The position numbers were made by a program, and so were the translations under genes. From the NCBI RefSeq assembly GCF_050947875.1, contig NC_134568.1, positions 251,241,767 to 251,305,766 on the forward strand: DNA of 64,000 bases. The letters are read 5' to 3'. Shown piece after piece: positions 47,700-59,769 of this stretch. Below the pieces are notes generated by a model. It was given only the letters and a program-made list of their open reading frames with translations, had not been told where the DNA came from and ran no database searches. Each line of letters starts with the position of its first letter. Position 1 is the stretch's first letter. This DNA comes from Dermacentor variabilis (lineage: Eukaryota; Arthropoda; Arachnida; Ixodida; Ixodidae).

Positions 47700-48270
47700 C
47701 GGAAACAGAGCCTCAATTTTTGTTAATCACGAACTTAAAGCCAGCAGGCAATGAAGCCAAGGAAAACATTGGGGTAATTAGCTGTGGTTGAAATTAAATT
47801 ATAGAAAATAATGAAGAAAAGGGGAAACGAAAAGATAACTTGTCGCCGGTGGAGACCCAGCCCACAACCTTCGCATTACGTGAAGCAAGCCACGTGCTTG
47901 CTCTCCTAAGTTTACGTGTTACGTGACGCTATCGGGCAACAAAAAAAAAAAAAAAGAAAGGAAAAGAAAAGAAAAGAGAAAAAGGGTGTTCCACATAAGC
48001 CCGCCATGGCTCTGAGCGGCGCTGGCTAACACTCAAAAGGCTAGTACCGATAAATGCCCAAGTTAGTGGGCGGGTTGATGGCCGTTTCTGTAGCACAAGT
48101 GGCAGTACATCGCACACGTAATGCGAAGGGTGTGGGTTCGGTCCCTACCGGCGACAATTTATCTTTTTCGACCACTTTCATTTCCACCATTCCAATTTCA
48201 ACCACAGCAAATTAGCGCTATGACTTCCTTGGCATCATTTCCTGGTGGCATTATATCGTCTGGAAATGTT
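47700..48270. mobile_element. Second head-to-head tRNA-SINE foldback
   Basis: Left arm, minus strand: tail 47715-47840 (TGTTAATCACGAAC, GGCAATGAAGCCAAGG, AAGATAACTTGTCGCC), then head complement CCTTCGCATTACG...GTTACGTGACG to about 47930. Right arm, plus strand: GCTGGCTAACACTC (about 48021), TAGCACAAGTGGCAG (degenerate A box), GGGTTCGGTCCCTACC (B box, about 48133) and tail TTCGACCACTTTCATTTCCA to about 48255, ending CTTGGCATCATT, the inverse of the left tail. Same design as 29555-30142 plus 31801-31919, so the foldback pair is a recurrent unit. A poly-A run (47941-47956) lies in the centre. Confidence 0.75.
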
Positions 48271-48944
48271 AGTAACTTCCCCATCTCTATCTTGGCATGT
48301 GTGTCATGTGTTAACTAAAGACGGAGTGTTGCACTGAATATAAATAAGAAAACCGCTCAAACAGGCAGAAAAAGCCAGACTTACTCGCAAGTAATCATGC
48401 AAATAATGCAAGGCCAAATTGACAAAGCTAAATACTTTTTTTCGCTCTCTGGAAGCTTTCGCTAATAATATTCACAAAATCATTATTGAATGACATCTGC
48501 TCTTGAGAGCATTTGTAGTGTAAGAACATTTTGTGTATGTGGGCTGGGGGCCATCGTTCATGCTAAAACAGCGAATGACTCAAGCTTAGTAAAGCACAAA
48601 AGGTTTGGCTTGCTGTTCAGTAATAAGCTTTTACAAATATATTTTTTTACAATCACCTCGCACACTTTTCTTCCAGCACAGTGAAGCAGGGCGTAGTTTT
48701 AGCGAAGAACTAAGCAAAAAAATAAGCAAAGGAAGCGGCGTGGGGTGAGGGAACTGTTCCCAATTGGTTTTTTTTTTGTATTTTTTTTAAATATTTTTTA
48801 CGTCAGTAGGGGGTGAAAATAGAGCAAGAAGGTACGGTACGCTGTAGGCTGGAGTAATCAAGAAGAAACCGTAACAACGTCGGTTCTTGATTTTAGAAAC
48901 CCGCAACTCTTCACGCTTTCCTCGCAGCATCCACGGCTGGTGCC
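48271..48944. other. No recognisable feature
   Basis: T-rich runs near 48770-48800. Nothing recognised. Confidence 0.45.
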
Positions 48945-49130
48945 AGATTTACGCGCCAAAACCACGAGTTGATTATGAGGCACGCCTTAGTATGGGGCAG
49001 GGAATCCAGTTTTATTTTGACCACCAGGGGATCTTTTAACGTGCCCCCAATCACGATACGCTGGCGTTTTTGCTTTGCGTCCCCATCGAAATGCGGCTGC
49101 CGCGGCGTGGGTTTGATTCCGCGCTCTCGT
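48945..49130 (-). mobile_element. Ruka-like SINE, minus strand, head incomplete
   Basis: Plus-strand reading: ACGCGCCAAAACCACGAG, TTATGAGGCACGCC, TTTGACCACCAGGGGATC, AACGTGCCCCCAAT, CGAAATGCGGCTGCCGCGGC and GGGTTTGATTCCGCG (B-box complement). The rest of the head is missing beyond about 49130. Confidence 0.8.
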
Positions 49131-50849
49131 CTTGCATTTGTAGCATTTTGGTTGTATTCCCAAATTGCGATCAAAATGAATGCGTGAAACTCGGCCTTAG
49201 TTATGGAAGGACATCTTTAGGACGGCAACAAAGGTATGACAGAATCGTCGTTCAGGAAATACGGATTCGGCGGGCAGTGTTAATTTTTGTGCTCACGAGG
49301 ATATACTATATTGTCTTATTTTCAGCTCACGTCTGTAAACCGTGTTTCGTTGAAAATCGCAGCAATTGTTTCATTCGCTATCTTAAAATCACGGCTTCCT
49401 CAATATTGCAGTGCTTCGCGCGGTTTAATATCGTGAAATGAGCAATGCACGGCTTAATGAATGGCGTTTCCGGCCGCGCGCAGCGTTAGTTCTAACAAGT
49501 GATGCTAGATGGCGCCACTGGCAAACAAGCAGGGAAGCGCGCACGGCGCGCTATTCGGTTGCACGGCCGTACGCTACGCTTACTGCGCTCATTTTGTGGT
49601 CTTTTCGTGCTTCTTATTCGCTTCCATGTAGCACTTCGTGATCCCTTTCCATGCGGTGTTTTACTATCGCATACTATGCTGATGCGATGTGGCTTTTATG
49701 AGGTGGTCTGCACTGTATTTTCCATTCCGTCTCGCGCTTTAATAGTACTGATATCTCCATATGCTCCTGTTTCCGCTTTGCTGAAATGCATTAGAGACTG
49801 CAGCAGCGTTCAGCCGAAGTTGTGCGGCCCTCTTACCCACGACCTCGATCGTGGGTACATAGCCAATAAATACCATCACCATTACTATAACGCATTCACG
49901 GATGTTATATTGTCGAGGTGGTGTTGAGTGTGAAACGCGCAACGCATGCAATCATGAATTACATGTGTATAGAACAAGCTCGCCACATGAATCGTGACCC
50001 ATTGAGCAGAAACTATTACGCATGCGTGTGGCACGGTGTCGCCGCGAAGACTTCCCTGTTGTGAGTGAAAGCCAGATAGGAACACTTCTAAGAGCAGTTG
50101 AAATTGAAAGCTTTCATCGTGACTGCTAATTACCTTTGGCACTAACAAACGGTTTTAACCAACAACGCTTTAAACACAAGGACGAATATCCGTAATACAG
50201 CAAAGGACGTTCAAAGGAATTATTATTATGCGCTTATTGTACACAGCTGCTGCGTATGTGTGTGCAAAGCAACACAGGCGAACGTGACTTCATAAAACCT
50301 GAGGTAAAAGAGAAAACACAAGAACTGAAGTGAGCTTAAACAGTGAGGCAGGCAGCATTCTTGTATTGACATAACCAAAAAATGATTGACAGAGTAAATG
50401 AACGGCGGGGGTAGACTGAAGTATGCTGGGCACCCTAATTGTGCGTTCTTTCTGGTCCCTGAATAACTGACGCGAAAATCGCAAAGCGGTATAGATGGGA
50501 AAAGTATAAGGCCAACGAAGTAAAAAGAAGCAATTAGGCGTAGCAATTATGCACCACATCCACGAGAAACCAGAAAATTTTTAAAAGATAGTCGCCTTTT
50601 AACCGTGGCGTCCATGCCGCTTTCTGAGCCAAAAAGAAAGTGCGTGGCGTGTTCGCAGCAGTCCGCAAGCGTATTGAACAAAGACTGTGCCGCAAAAAGA
50701 AACTTGCTCTGTGAAGTAGTTCAGTGATTTCTCGCCCTGCGTGTCTGGTGTTTCTAATGCGTTGACATTCTCCGAGTACTTCATGCACTTCGCAGGGGCT
50801 ATCTATGTTTACATCTGTCTATGTATATTTGTATCTAACCGTTTTCTCC
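49131..50849. other. No recognisable gene
   Basis: A small hairpin TACCCACGA/TCGTGGGTA lies at about 49834-49858. GATGCTAGATGGCGCCA at 49501-49517 echoes the CTAGATGGCGC string of the 51.4-51.6 kb repeat. No coding motif recognised. Confidence 0.4.
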
Positions 50850-51680
50850 CACCTACCTGGGTCACTGGGTGGCCCGTGGTCGAATAGTTAGCGCATCGGT
50901 GGGCTGTTCTGAGGTAACAGAGTTCGAAGCAAACCATCGGACCAACATGGGCCACTGAGTGTGTGCCAATGTACATACGTGCCGCTCTTCAACGAACCTC
51001 TTTCGCACCAGCATGTGTTATTGCAGATGCTAGACTGGGTAGGCATTGCTGTTCGAAGAAACTCTTTGACACCGACTTGGACGACTGGGTATGACCCCTC
51101 GGTCTGTGCTAGTCCTCAATGAACCTCGTTGATGCCAACTTGGGTCACTGTGTATGTGCCACTGGGAGTGTGCCGCTCTACAATGACGAAAAAGATCCCT
51201 TAAATTCCACCGATGCTGAGCGGAATCTAACCCACGGAACAAGGGTTCCTCAAGGACAGCAAGCCGGCCCATCAGCAGGATACGCTATGAATACACCGGG
51301 TATGTGCCGGTCTTAAGTGAACGAACCTCTCGCCAACTTAGGTCACTGAGCACGTGCCACTGAGTGTGCGGCAAGTGAGGGAACACTTCTCAGCGTTCGC
51401 AGGCACCGGCGTGCCACACTTCCAGTCTCGGAAGCCACGTGAGGACCTCTCGGCAGTGTCACTAGATGGCGCAGCGTGTCCAGGAAGAAGTGCGAGAGAG
51501 GAGCTCGGTTGCCGCATGGCGCGTTTCTCGGCGTTCGCAGGCACCGGTGAGCCATGCATTTCGGTTGCCACCCAAGCCTCTGCGGTGGTGGCGCTAGATG
51601 GCGCGGAGTGTTCTTAGGGAAGCGCGAAAGAGGAGTCCCACTGCCGTACACGTCTCATGCATTACTCGTTTCGCCTGTAA
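50850..51680 (+). repeat. Tandemly built dispersed repeat
   Basis: 50850-51360 contains several degenerate units around GGGTCACTGGGTATGTGCC and CTCTTCAACGAACCTC. 51391-51620 contains two units of about 135 bases: GCGTTCGCAGGCACCGG at 51393 and 51531, CTAGATGGCGC at about 51461 and 51592, then GAAGTGCGAGAGAGGAG-like text. It ends with ACACTGTATCGCTGTGTTG-type sequence (about 51687). Likely a fragment of an LTR or other high-copy tick repeat, but no protein remains to identify it. Confidence 0.6.
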
Positions 51681-52877
51681 AAATACACTGTATCGCTGTG
51701 TTGATTCAATGCTAACGCATTACTGTCGACAGTCATCATGAGATGGGTTCTGCCGATTTTTGCACAATACCTTTCACGTGCGATCGCGGGTATGTGAGAC
51801 AACCTAGGGCAGTGGCGTAGCCAGGAAATATTTGGCTTGAAACGTCTTTCATTTCGGTCAACATAGGCGGTCGCTTGCTAAAACTGCAGGTAAGAAATGT
51901 AACGAAAGCATGTAACCCTAATATCGCTTAGGTATATTATCTTTGCAACCGTACTACATATGCGCCTTGGGAGCTAAATTTATCCTCTCACTCGGCTTTG
52001 AGAGAGGCGTATAGCTCGGCAGTACGTTTGTCGATCCTATAGCGGGAGTGATCACCTTCGAGGGCTCACTCTGCTGTTGTAAGTATAATCCATGGAACTC
52101 AAACCTTCGCTCACCAGGAGTTATAAGGTTTACAAGTGTGCAGTTTGCTGCAGAAATTTGACGATTAATTGCTCGGCTGTGGCACCCCCTGGTTCGACAC
52201 GTAGGGTCCAGAAATGGTGTGAATAGACTCGGGCAGCAAGACAGAGAGATGCCGATTCGCGCCCACCGCCTTTGTCCATGGCGGGGCCACTACGAATAAG
52301 GAGTCAGCACGATTGCTAGACTAGAAGGTAGGACCCCCTCTAAGTGTACCATAAGTTACGCATGTGAGCTCTGTAATGCGTGAATAAATTTCACTTGCGT
52401 ATCTGGTTACGCCCCCATTTCAGTACACTAGTGCCCATACACAGGATACACGCACATGACGTGTCATGTACCCCATGGCGGCTGCATTCCCGATACAGCC
52501 TACCCGAGAAATTTTTGTTCAGGAGGAGCGTGGTCAGGCGGCTGTTGGCACAAGTCATTTTATACCAGATATTCCGCGCTTGCGGTACTTGCGTAACATG
52601 GCAGCTACTCCAAGGAAGCTACTCCATGGAATCAAGGATGCGTCAAACTGGCGGAAGGCAAAGCACTACGAGCCGAAACAAGAAACGAGGAAAGCGGCCC
52701 ACAACATCAGCGCCGTTTGCTCGCCTAGCAGGCAGATTCGAACGTCGAGTCGAGGGTCAACTCCTGTCGCGCGGAGCGACCGTGCGCCCGTTTGGGATCG
52801 CGTGGTGCTAGTGATTGCGTTTCTACGATAGTCTCGATAGCGTGGCCTCTTCATTCCACAAACCTGGTACACAGAAA

Positions 52878-52878
<1 letters not shown>
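51681..52878. other. No recognisable gene
   Basis: Two overlapping plus-strand frames of 143 and 121 codons (52380-52831) lack known motifs. Nothing else recognised. Confidence 0.4.
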
Positions 52879-53119
<241 letters not shown>

Positions 53120-53209
53120 CACTAGCGATATGGAACGAAAAATGATAAGTATAAGGGACAGACTCGTACACGACGGTATATATTAGAGAGCAAATCGTTG
53201 TGATTGATT
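53120..53209. other. Spacer
   Basis: Nothing recognised. Confidence 0.4.
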
Positions 53210-53462
53210 ATTATAGTTAGGTTAGAAAGGAATAAATGGAGTCGGGCAGGTCATGTAATCCGTTGAGCAGAGGTGGTTACGTAAAGCCGCAGAATAAGCG
53301 CCAAGGGAAGTGAAACGCAGTCAAGCACGGATTGGATGGTGCGGTGAGGCTAGGAAACTTATTGGCATATATGATGGAATCGGCTGACACAATGCAGGTA
53401 TCGCTATGGAATGGAGGCCTTTGTCCTGCAGTCAGCATAAAACAGGCTGACAATGACGATCA
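53210..53462 (+). mobile_element. RTE LINE 3' end, plus strand
   Basis: GGGCAGGTCATGTAATCCG corresponds to the GHVxR motif region near the RTE C-terminus, and GGAGGCCTTTGTCCTGCAGT followed by AACAGGCTGACAATGACGAT is the conserved 3' end with its degenerate GATGA tail (compare 30143-30180 and 57244-57300 on the minus strand). 5'-truncated and coding-dead. Confidence 0.75.
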
Positions 53463-53849
53463 CAAACAAATTCGAGGTTAAACTGTGCAAATTAGCCCTC
53501 TATGCCTTGCGGCATATCCTCTTGAATTAAAAGAAAAAACCGAAAATTTAACTTCCAATAGTGCACACAGCTAAATAATTCCATTAATAGATTGTACCAA
53601 TAAATGAATGTTGTGTGTTTTACTGTTTTCTTTCCGGCTGAGTTCTTCTTTTCTTTTTCTTTACTTTCTTCATTTTTTTCCTTCTTTTTTAAATTTAATT
53701 GCGTTTTTATGACGTGACATCGACCTTCCACGCCTCGTCGGCAGACGTGTAGTAGATGCATATTTCAGCCCGTGCCAATAATAGCGCATCAGTATAAAGT
53801 CGGTGATACTTGTTTGTTACTTACCTTGGTCATATTTAGGGGATCGGGC
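53463..53849. other. No recognisable feature
   Basis: Pyrimidine-rich tract at about 53640-53690. Nothing else. Confidence 0.45.
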
Positions 53850-55545
53850 GATCTTTCGAAGGAAGACGAAGGCGAAGTCAGCTGAGCAAGCGTAGCTCTT
53901 GCCTTGCTGCGTTAGTTTTGTCATAGTGGAGGCTTAGTTGTGCTTCTTGGGCGAGAAGCCGTCCGAGGCGATGACAGGCGGCACGCCATCAGTGCGTCGA
54001 GCACGCCTCTTCGCACTGCGTTCCCCATTGATAATGTGCAAGGCTTGGCACGTCGACATAGAGATGTCCGCTTCCTGTTTCTCCAACAGCGAGCCATGGA
54101 CTCCGACAACGACTACACCGTCGTGGAGGGCAAGCGACTGGACAGGAAATACCGCAAGACGACCAAAGACGTGAGTGAGCAGGGCCCCAGCGGACCGCCT
54201 ACTCCGACTTAACAGGATTGATTTTGTGCCTCTCGGCGTCCTTAAGAATTTAAATTCTGCACACATACAGATTCTCAACACCTACCATGGTAATGTAGCT
54301 CCGAAAGGGATTAACGAAGCGCGTTTCAACACCATGAAAAACAGTCACAGCGCAAGTAGCGACGCAGGCTGCCCTAGAAAAATTGAAAACCGTGCGCATA
54401 CTAAGACGCATAGAAGTTCGGTCGTTCATTGTGCACGGTGGCCGCACTAGGGCAGACGGTATTTCCTATGTCGTGATAGACATCAGCGACGAAGAGTTAC
54501 GAAGGCTTCAGGCTTCAACAGTGAACGCTATCGACTTTCATCGCTTCAGTCGCTCGACGAGCGTCAAGCTCCTTTTCTAGGGACACACGCTACCTTATCA
54601 TGTAAACGTGGGCTACGTGAGACACCCAGTGCGTCTTTATGTGATCCGATCACTGCAATTTTACAAGTGGCTAAAGCTAGGCCATGTCTGCGCTGTCTGC
54701 TCAGGCTAGACGGCACGCCTCCGCTGTGCCGGCAGCCATGGCATATCTTCATGCACAGCAAAGGAAATAAAATGTCTGCATTTGAATGGATCCTACGAGG
54801 TCAATTCCAAGGACTGTCCTGAACAGAAAAAGGAGATAAAAATGCTGAACCAAATGAGCGAAACAAGTAGGTGCCACAGAAAGGCGGCAGCGTCAGCGCA
54901 ACACCGGACGAAAAGATCACGTCGTCGACGTGGACAAGCTGTAGGTCCAAACAAAAGCCCCCCCAGCACCAATTCCGCAAGGTCCAGCAGAAGAAATCGG
55001 CATCGATAGAGCTCTCAGAACCGTTGGTTCAAGCGAGCCGCGAAAGCCAGGAATCGAATGTATGGCCACGCTTGCCGCCGCGCACACGGATCTTAGACTG
55101 CCAGCGCGAGCAAGGACAGTGCACTGAAAAGTCACCATCGGACTCTATCATCACAGCCATGCTGCGACAAATAATCAACGCCCTGCAGCTGCTACTGTCT
55201 GGTTTAAATACGGCAGTGGCGCTAACAGCGCCAAAAGTTATGAAAGCTATAGACAGTCTCCTAGCTACACTGCATTAACTTCTACCTCTGCCCGCGAAGA
55301 TGATTGTGCTATGCTGTACAGAGAAGTGTGCAGGTACGCGTTGCACAATAACAGTATACTGTGGAGCCCTCACCATCATCATATACACCATACCACCGCC
55401 CTCCTTCCTCTTCACGTCCTTTCTCTGTTATTCCCCGAAGCCGTTACCTCAGCATGGAGCTAGCGCAGCAGGCTAGAGGCACTTTACTCAGGCCGACTTC
55501 TGCAACTTTCTGCCATTAAAAATCATCTCTCTCGCTCTGGTCATC
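53850..55545 (+). pseudogene. LINE ORF1 copy lacking ORF2, with 3' tail
   Basis: 5' leader from about 53850, then ATG 54094 (MDSDNDYTVVEGKRL). Through repeated frame shifts the protein continues: IDFVPLGVLKNLNSAHI, IEVRSFIVHGGRTRADGISY (54400s), SVKLLF, NVGYVRHPVRLYVIRSLQFY, WLKLGHVCAVCS (a knuckle with lost cysteines), CLHLNGSYEVNSKDCPEQKK, a basic region, and the end LRQIINALQLLLSGLNTAVA, stop at 55276-55278. Instead of ORF2, about 270 bases of UTR-like DNA follow, ending ATTAAAAATCATCTCTCTCG at about 55518-55538, like the CT-tailed 3' ends of the I-like LINEs here. This looks like an internally deleted, ORF1-only derivative. Confidence 0.7.
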
Positions 55546-57121
55546 CTCATTACATGCACTTCTGCTAGTGAGATTATGAAACCGTGCCAACTTGCCCAGT
55601 CATCTCTTTTCCTCAGCGCGATGAGAGGAGCCCGTACACTTATTGCAGACAACGCTAGCTGAAACCGTCTTGTTTTAGAGAACACCTCCAAGTGACGGTG
55701 CTTTAATTTAACCTAACTGTTCCACAATTCTATTCTATTTCTTTTTCATTTGTGTGCAGCGGCTAGGTACAAGATGAAAGCACCGCCTGTACTCCGTCTC
55801 GCACTCCACCATATTTGCTACCTTTTTCGTTCGACCTCACAGCTCAGCGTTGTTTGACGTTTGTCTTCAGGCTGCTACTCCACTGACATTGTCATCAAGT
55901 AGGCACAGAACAAGGCTGTTACGTTTCGGACAATGTTTTCGCACCCGCGAAGGCCATTCACTTGATTAAAGTGAATATGTGTATGACGTATCTTACGCTC
56001 CCCTGTAGAAGCGTGATGTCAATGCCGTCGTTCTATTACGAGCGGTTATATTTTTATGCTGTCAAGCTGTAACTGTTGCTTCATGCGCAATGAAATGGCG
56101 CTTTGTCACGTGTTGCGTCAAAATTTTATGCCGTGTCATTGTCGTTCATGAAAGCTATCGGTCGGTGAAAATGAGCTAGAAATTTTGGACTTATATAAGA
56201 GTAGCAGAATTTCCGACTCTAAAGGTTTCTTTTTTTTTTCCTTTCTTCTAGCTAAATTAGTACAAGTCGAATAGCAGCGACACTTAATTTCAATAGGAAT
56301 CCCAATAGTTTTCGTACAACTTCAACATACTACCAAGATATTCGAACAGTTTGTGAATTCCATGGTGTTCTTTTATATTACGTTGAACACATAATAATTA
56401 AAATAATAATTGGTCTTGGCTATACGACAAACACACGGCTAAATGCTGTTTTCTTTAATAAATACAGCAGCCCCGTGACGGTCCATACACGAGTGATACA
56501 TGACTAGCTCCTTTTCTTCTGTTATTTTCTTTCTGCTTCTTTTTTTTTTGTTTTTTTTTTCGCCTTCTTTACCAACTCATGTAGCAGCTAAACACTTATC
56601 CACCAACAGTGGTATCGCCGTTAGTGCAAAACTCTGGTCATTATTTACGAAACAAACACTAGCGTGGAACATATATATTTGACGCTAAAGCATCACGAAT
56701 GAAGGTGTCGAATTCCGAATAATTTTTAAACAAAAAAGAAAATGTCGTTAAGCGTTGATAACGGCGTACATACAATTGGATCCTAGATGCCCGTCGCCTC
56801 GGTATTTTGACGTGGGCGAGCGTATCAGTTCCAGCGATGTCGCTCTTGAGATTTCGGAGGAGCCGTTGACGGAAGAGATGGAGTCAGGCGGTGACTATTC
56901 TGTAGTCAAAAGGGGGAACTTCAGAAAGATATACTCATGCACGCCTAGACTAAGAGAATATACGCACAGAAGGACAAGCAGCCGATGGACGTGCGTGACC
57001 ATCTGCTGCTTTTTCTTTTTTGTTGCGCGATCTCGTGCGTATACCGACGATGATGGCGATCTTTCTATATAAATTCGTAAAATGGGCAGTCATTGTAATC
57101 TGAGCACGTGGGTCCTATGGT
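55546..57121. other. No recognisable gene
   Basis: T-rich runs (about 56228-56240, 56540-56565). A 105-codon plus-strand frame at 56755-57072 has no recognisable motif. Nothing else supported. Confidence 0.4.
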
Positions 57122-57233
57122 CAAGTTAATGAGGAGCGCCGCGGTAGTTAAGTGCCTGTCGCGTGCTCCCGCTGAGCACGAGGTAGCGGACTCGATTCCC
57201 GGCCACGGCGACCGCATTTAGATGCGAGTGGTA
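57122..57233 (+). mobile_element. SINE head (Ruka-like), interrupted by RTE
   Basis: GCGCCGCGGTAGTTAAGTG (A-box side), GCACGAGGTAGCGGACTCG with GATTCCCGGCCACGGCGACC (B-box side) and CGCATTTAGATGCGAGTGG. The body is missing after about 57233, where an RTE fragment begins. Confidence 0.7.
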
Positions 57234-57644
57234 GCCATGGAGTCATCATCATCATCATCAGCCTGGTTACGCCCACTGCAGGGCAAAGGCCTCTCCCATA
57301 CTTCTCCAACAACCCCGGTCATGTACTAATTGTGGCCATGTCGTCCCTGCAAACTTCTTAATCTCATCCGCCCACCTAACTTTCTGCCGCCCCCTGCTAC
57401 GCTTCCTTCCCTTGGAATCCAGTCCGTAACCCTTAATGACCATCGGTTATCTTCCCTTCTCATTACATGTCCTGCCCATGCCCCCATTTCTTTTTCTTGA
57501 TTTCAACTAAGATGTCATTAACTCGCGTTTGTTCCCTCACCCAATCTGCTCTTTTCTTATCCCTTAACGTTACACCCATCATTCTTCTTTCCATAGCTCG
57601 TTGCGTCGTCCTCAATTTAAGTAGAACCCTTTTCGCCATGGAGT
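57234..57644 (-). mobile_element. RTE LINE 3' fragment with 10-bp target duplication, minus
   Basis: GCCATGGAGT at 57234-57243 and again at 57635-57644 flank a minus-strand, 5'-truncated RTE insertion (57244-57634). Its 3' end carries a (GAT)n tail (CATCATCATCATCATCAGCC on the plus strand), then ACTGCAGGGCAAAGGCCTC and CATTACATGTCCTGCCCATG (the GHVMR region in reverse) and a segment complementary to LRTTQRAMERRM-type coding text. Confidence 0.85.
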
Positions 57645-57734
57645 GCAGTAGCCTAGACCTGTAAAAACGGGTTGCGATGAGCGCGATCCTGTGCCGTGGT
57701 AGTGTGCGGTGATAGTGTGTATGTGTCCTCGGAC
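57645..57734. other. Spacer
   Basis: Nothing recognised. Confidence 0.4.
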
Positions 57735-57905
57735 TCTCTCTCTCTCTCTTTCTCTCTCTCTACTTTCTTCCTATCTTTCTACCTCACCTACCCCGTCCCC
57801 CAGTGTAGGTCAGCAAACCGATTTTGTGTTCTGGTTTACTTTCCTGTCCTTATCCTTTGCCCTGCTCTCTCTCTCTCTCTCTCTCTGGTCATTATATCCT
57901 GTAAT
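57735..57905 (+). mobile_element. LINE 3'-end fragment (plus) with CT tail
   Basis: CTCTCTCTCT-rich DNA, then CCCCGTCCCCCAGTGTAGG, TCAGCAAACCGA, CTGGTTTACTTTCCTGTCC and a final (CT)n at about 57866-57887: the same 3' UTR block as at 17770 in the same orientation, ending in the CT tail typical of these LINEs. Confidence 0.6.
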
Positions 57906-58121
57906 TAAAAAAAAGCAGAATGAACTTCGCATGAGCACTCGGACGAATATAATAACAGTAGAAAACAGCATGCAGACATTTTGGAGACACTCAAAGCAAT
58001 TCAGAGATAAGAAAATATCCTTATCTAGTCCTTTTCCCACGGGCAAGGAACAACAACCGGTGTTATGTCCGATGTAGACCAAGAGAGCAGGAACAACAGC
58101 AAACACGCAAGATCATCAAAC

Positions 58122-58370
58122 CAAATGTTGAGTAAACATAGATTTGTACGTTTCCAGTGCATCGAACTAGCTTTTGCGTCTGATACCTTGTCAAAGCATA
58201 CTAAGGTTGGAAATGTGAGGCAAACGGTACGGCTTCATGTTCGGAGACGACTGCAGTTCGATAGGTGCTTGGAATAAGGGCATGTCAGAGCTGTCTACAA
58301 ATGCAGGTATTTCCCTTTGTATTGTTTGAGGTGCCACATCCGCACCTTTCACAGAGTGTACAAATAAATT
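58122..58370 (+). pseudogene. LINE ORF1 fragment
   Basis: RFVRFQCIELAFASDTLSKH then TKVGNVRQTVRLHVRRRLQF and DRCLE*GHVRAVYKC parallels the segment before and across the first knuckle of the ORF1 at 54.5-54.7 kb (SVKLLF...NVGYVRHPVR...LKLGHVCAVC). Knuckle cysteines are partly lost and there is a stop. Nothing of the element remains on either side. Confidence 0.6.
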
Positions 58371-59769
58371 CGTCGCTTATGTGCTGGACCCCCGATTCGA
58401 ATACCTTCTGCATCCCCTGCTGGCATCCGATACTCTTCTAACGATTGTACTCGCTGTTGCTGCTGCAGGTGTTCTTTTTTTTTTTTTTGTCACTGTAGTC
58501 TGGGTCCTTTTCGTATTATTATTTGAATTAGCCCTCGCCAGCCGTGTGCTCTCTTGCCAAATTAGAGGACAGATCGGGAGTTCTTGAATCATTATCCTCA
58601 CACAATAATGTCAGGCAAATTGGTTTCGTCTTTCCCATTGCGAAAATGGCAATATGCGGAGATTTGAGCATGCGGGCGCACGTTTCAGCGAACATTTGAG
58701 AAGGCCAAGTGGTTGAAGTCAACCCTGGGCTATCAACTAGCATTCGTCTAATGTACTTCAGTCGGAACAGTCAATCAATCAACGAAACTGCAGTTCTTAC
58801 AGCTGGCTGTATTGCAACCTGCGTAAGTGGCCGGCTCTGATTCTCCAATTGTAGCACGTGTCATAGTGTAATAAATAAACATTAAAGAGGTGAAGCTTTG
58901 CTGAACAGCTAATAAGAAATTACGACTCATCATGCATTATACGCTTCTTGAAGTCCCCTCCCGGAAGAAGCCGAATTCCGCTATTCTGAAATAGCTAATT
59001 CCTAAAAAACCTGTCCGGACTGACTGATATAAAAACAAAGAAATAAGAACAGGCCGTATGCTGCCTTCCGCGCTGCTGGTATGTGTTGGTGCTTACGCGG
59101 GTAAATATTGCCGTGCTGTACCACGGTAATGCCGTACACCTTCATTTTGTTCACACGACAAGGAGGGCGCATGACAGATTTTCTGGATCCACTGTTTCTT
59201 TCTATGTTTCCGTCAATCAAAGAAGCTATTCAGCTTGCGTTGACTCTTTTATTTACTGCTGACCATGTTAAACGCTCCGCAGGTGTGAGCGGTGCCACTC
59301 CAGATTCGCTTACTTTACATCAATTTCGAAGACAGCCCCGCTCTACAAAATCATGTCTCCTGCCAGATGGTAACACATGGAATATTCACAAACCAGCGAA
59401 ACAGCGTTGACAGCAGCGTTCCTCACTGCTTTCGTTTGAATATCAACGATTCGGCTCAACCACCTCGAAAGACTACACCGCGCATCCCGTGAACGTCGTC
59501 CGGGGGATGTCCATTTGCAATGCACGCGGAGCAGCGCAGCGGGCATGCCGCATCAATCGCCCATGGTTGGAAAGATGGGTACGCTTCACGTCGTTCTTGT
59601 ATAACATTGTAGTTACAACTTACTTTGGCAGAAAATAAGAAGCGAATAAGCAAAGCGTCGGTGTTTGCGATCCTCACGGGCCAGCAGCTCGCTCGACGTT
59701 CTTGCGTGCCGATTCTGCTTCAAAAGAGCCGCATTAGCCCGTGATTTGAGGAGGGCAGCGAGCTCCGTA
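58371..59769. other. No recognisable gene
   Basis: Short frames only; a T run near 58475-58490. Nothing recognised. Confidence 0.4.

Noticed and set aside
49834..49858. Histone-type 3' stem-loop
   Set aside because: A 9-base hairpin (TACCCACGA/TCGTGGGTA) exists but lacks the conserved histone stem-loop sequence and no histone gene is adjacent.
57696..58077. Ser/Leu-rich frames
   Set aside because: Products of CT-rich LINE tails in different phases.
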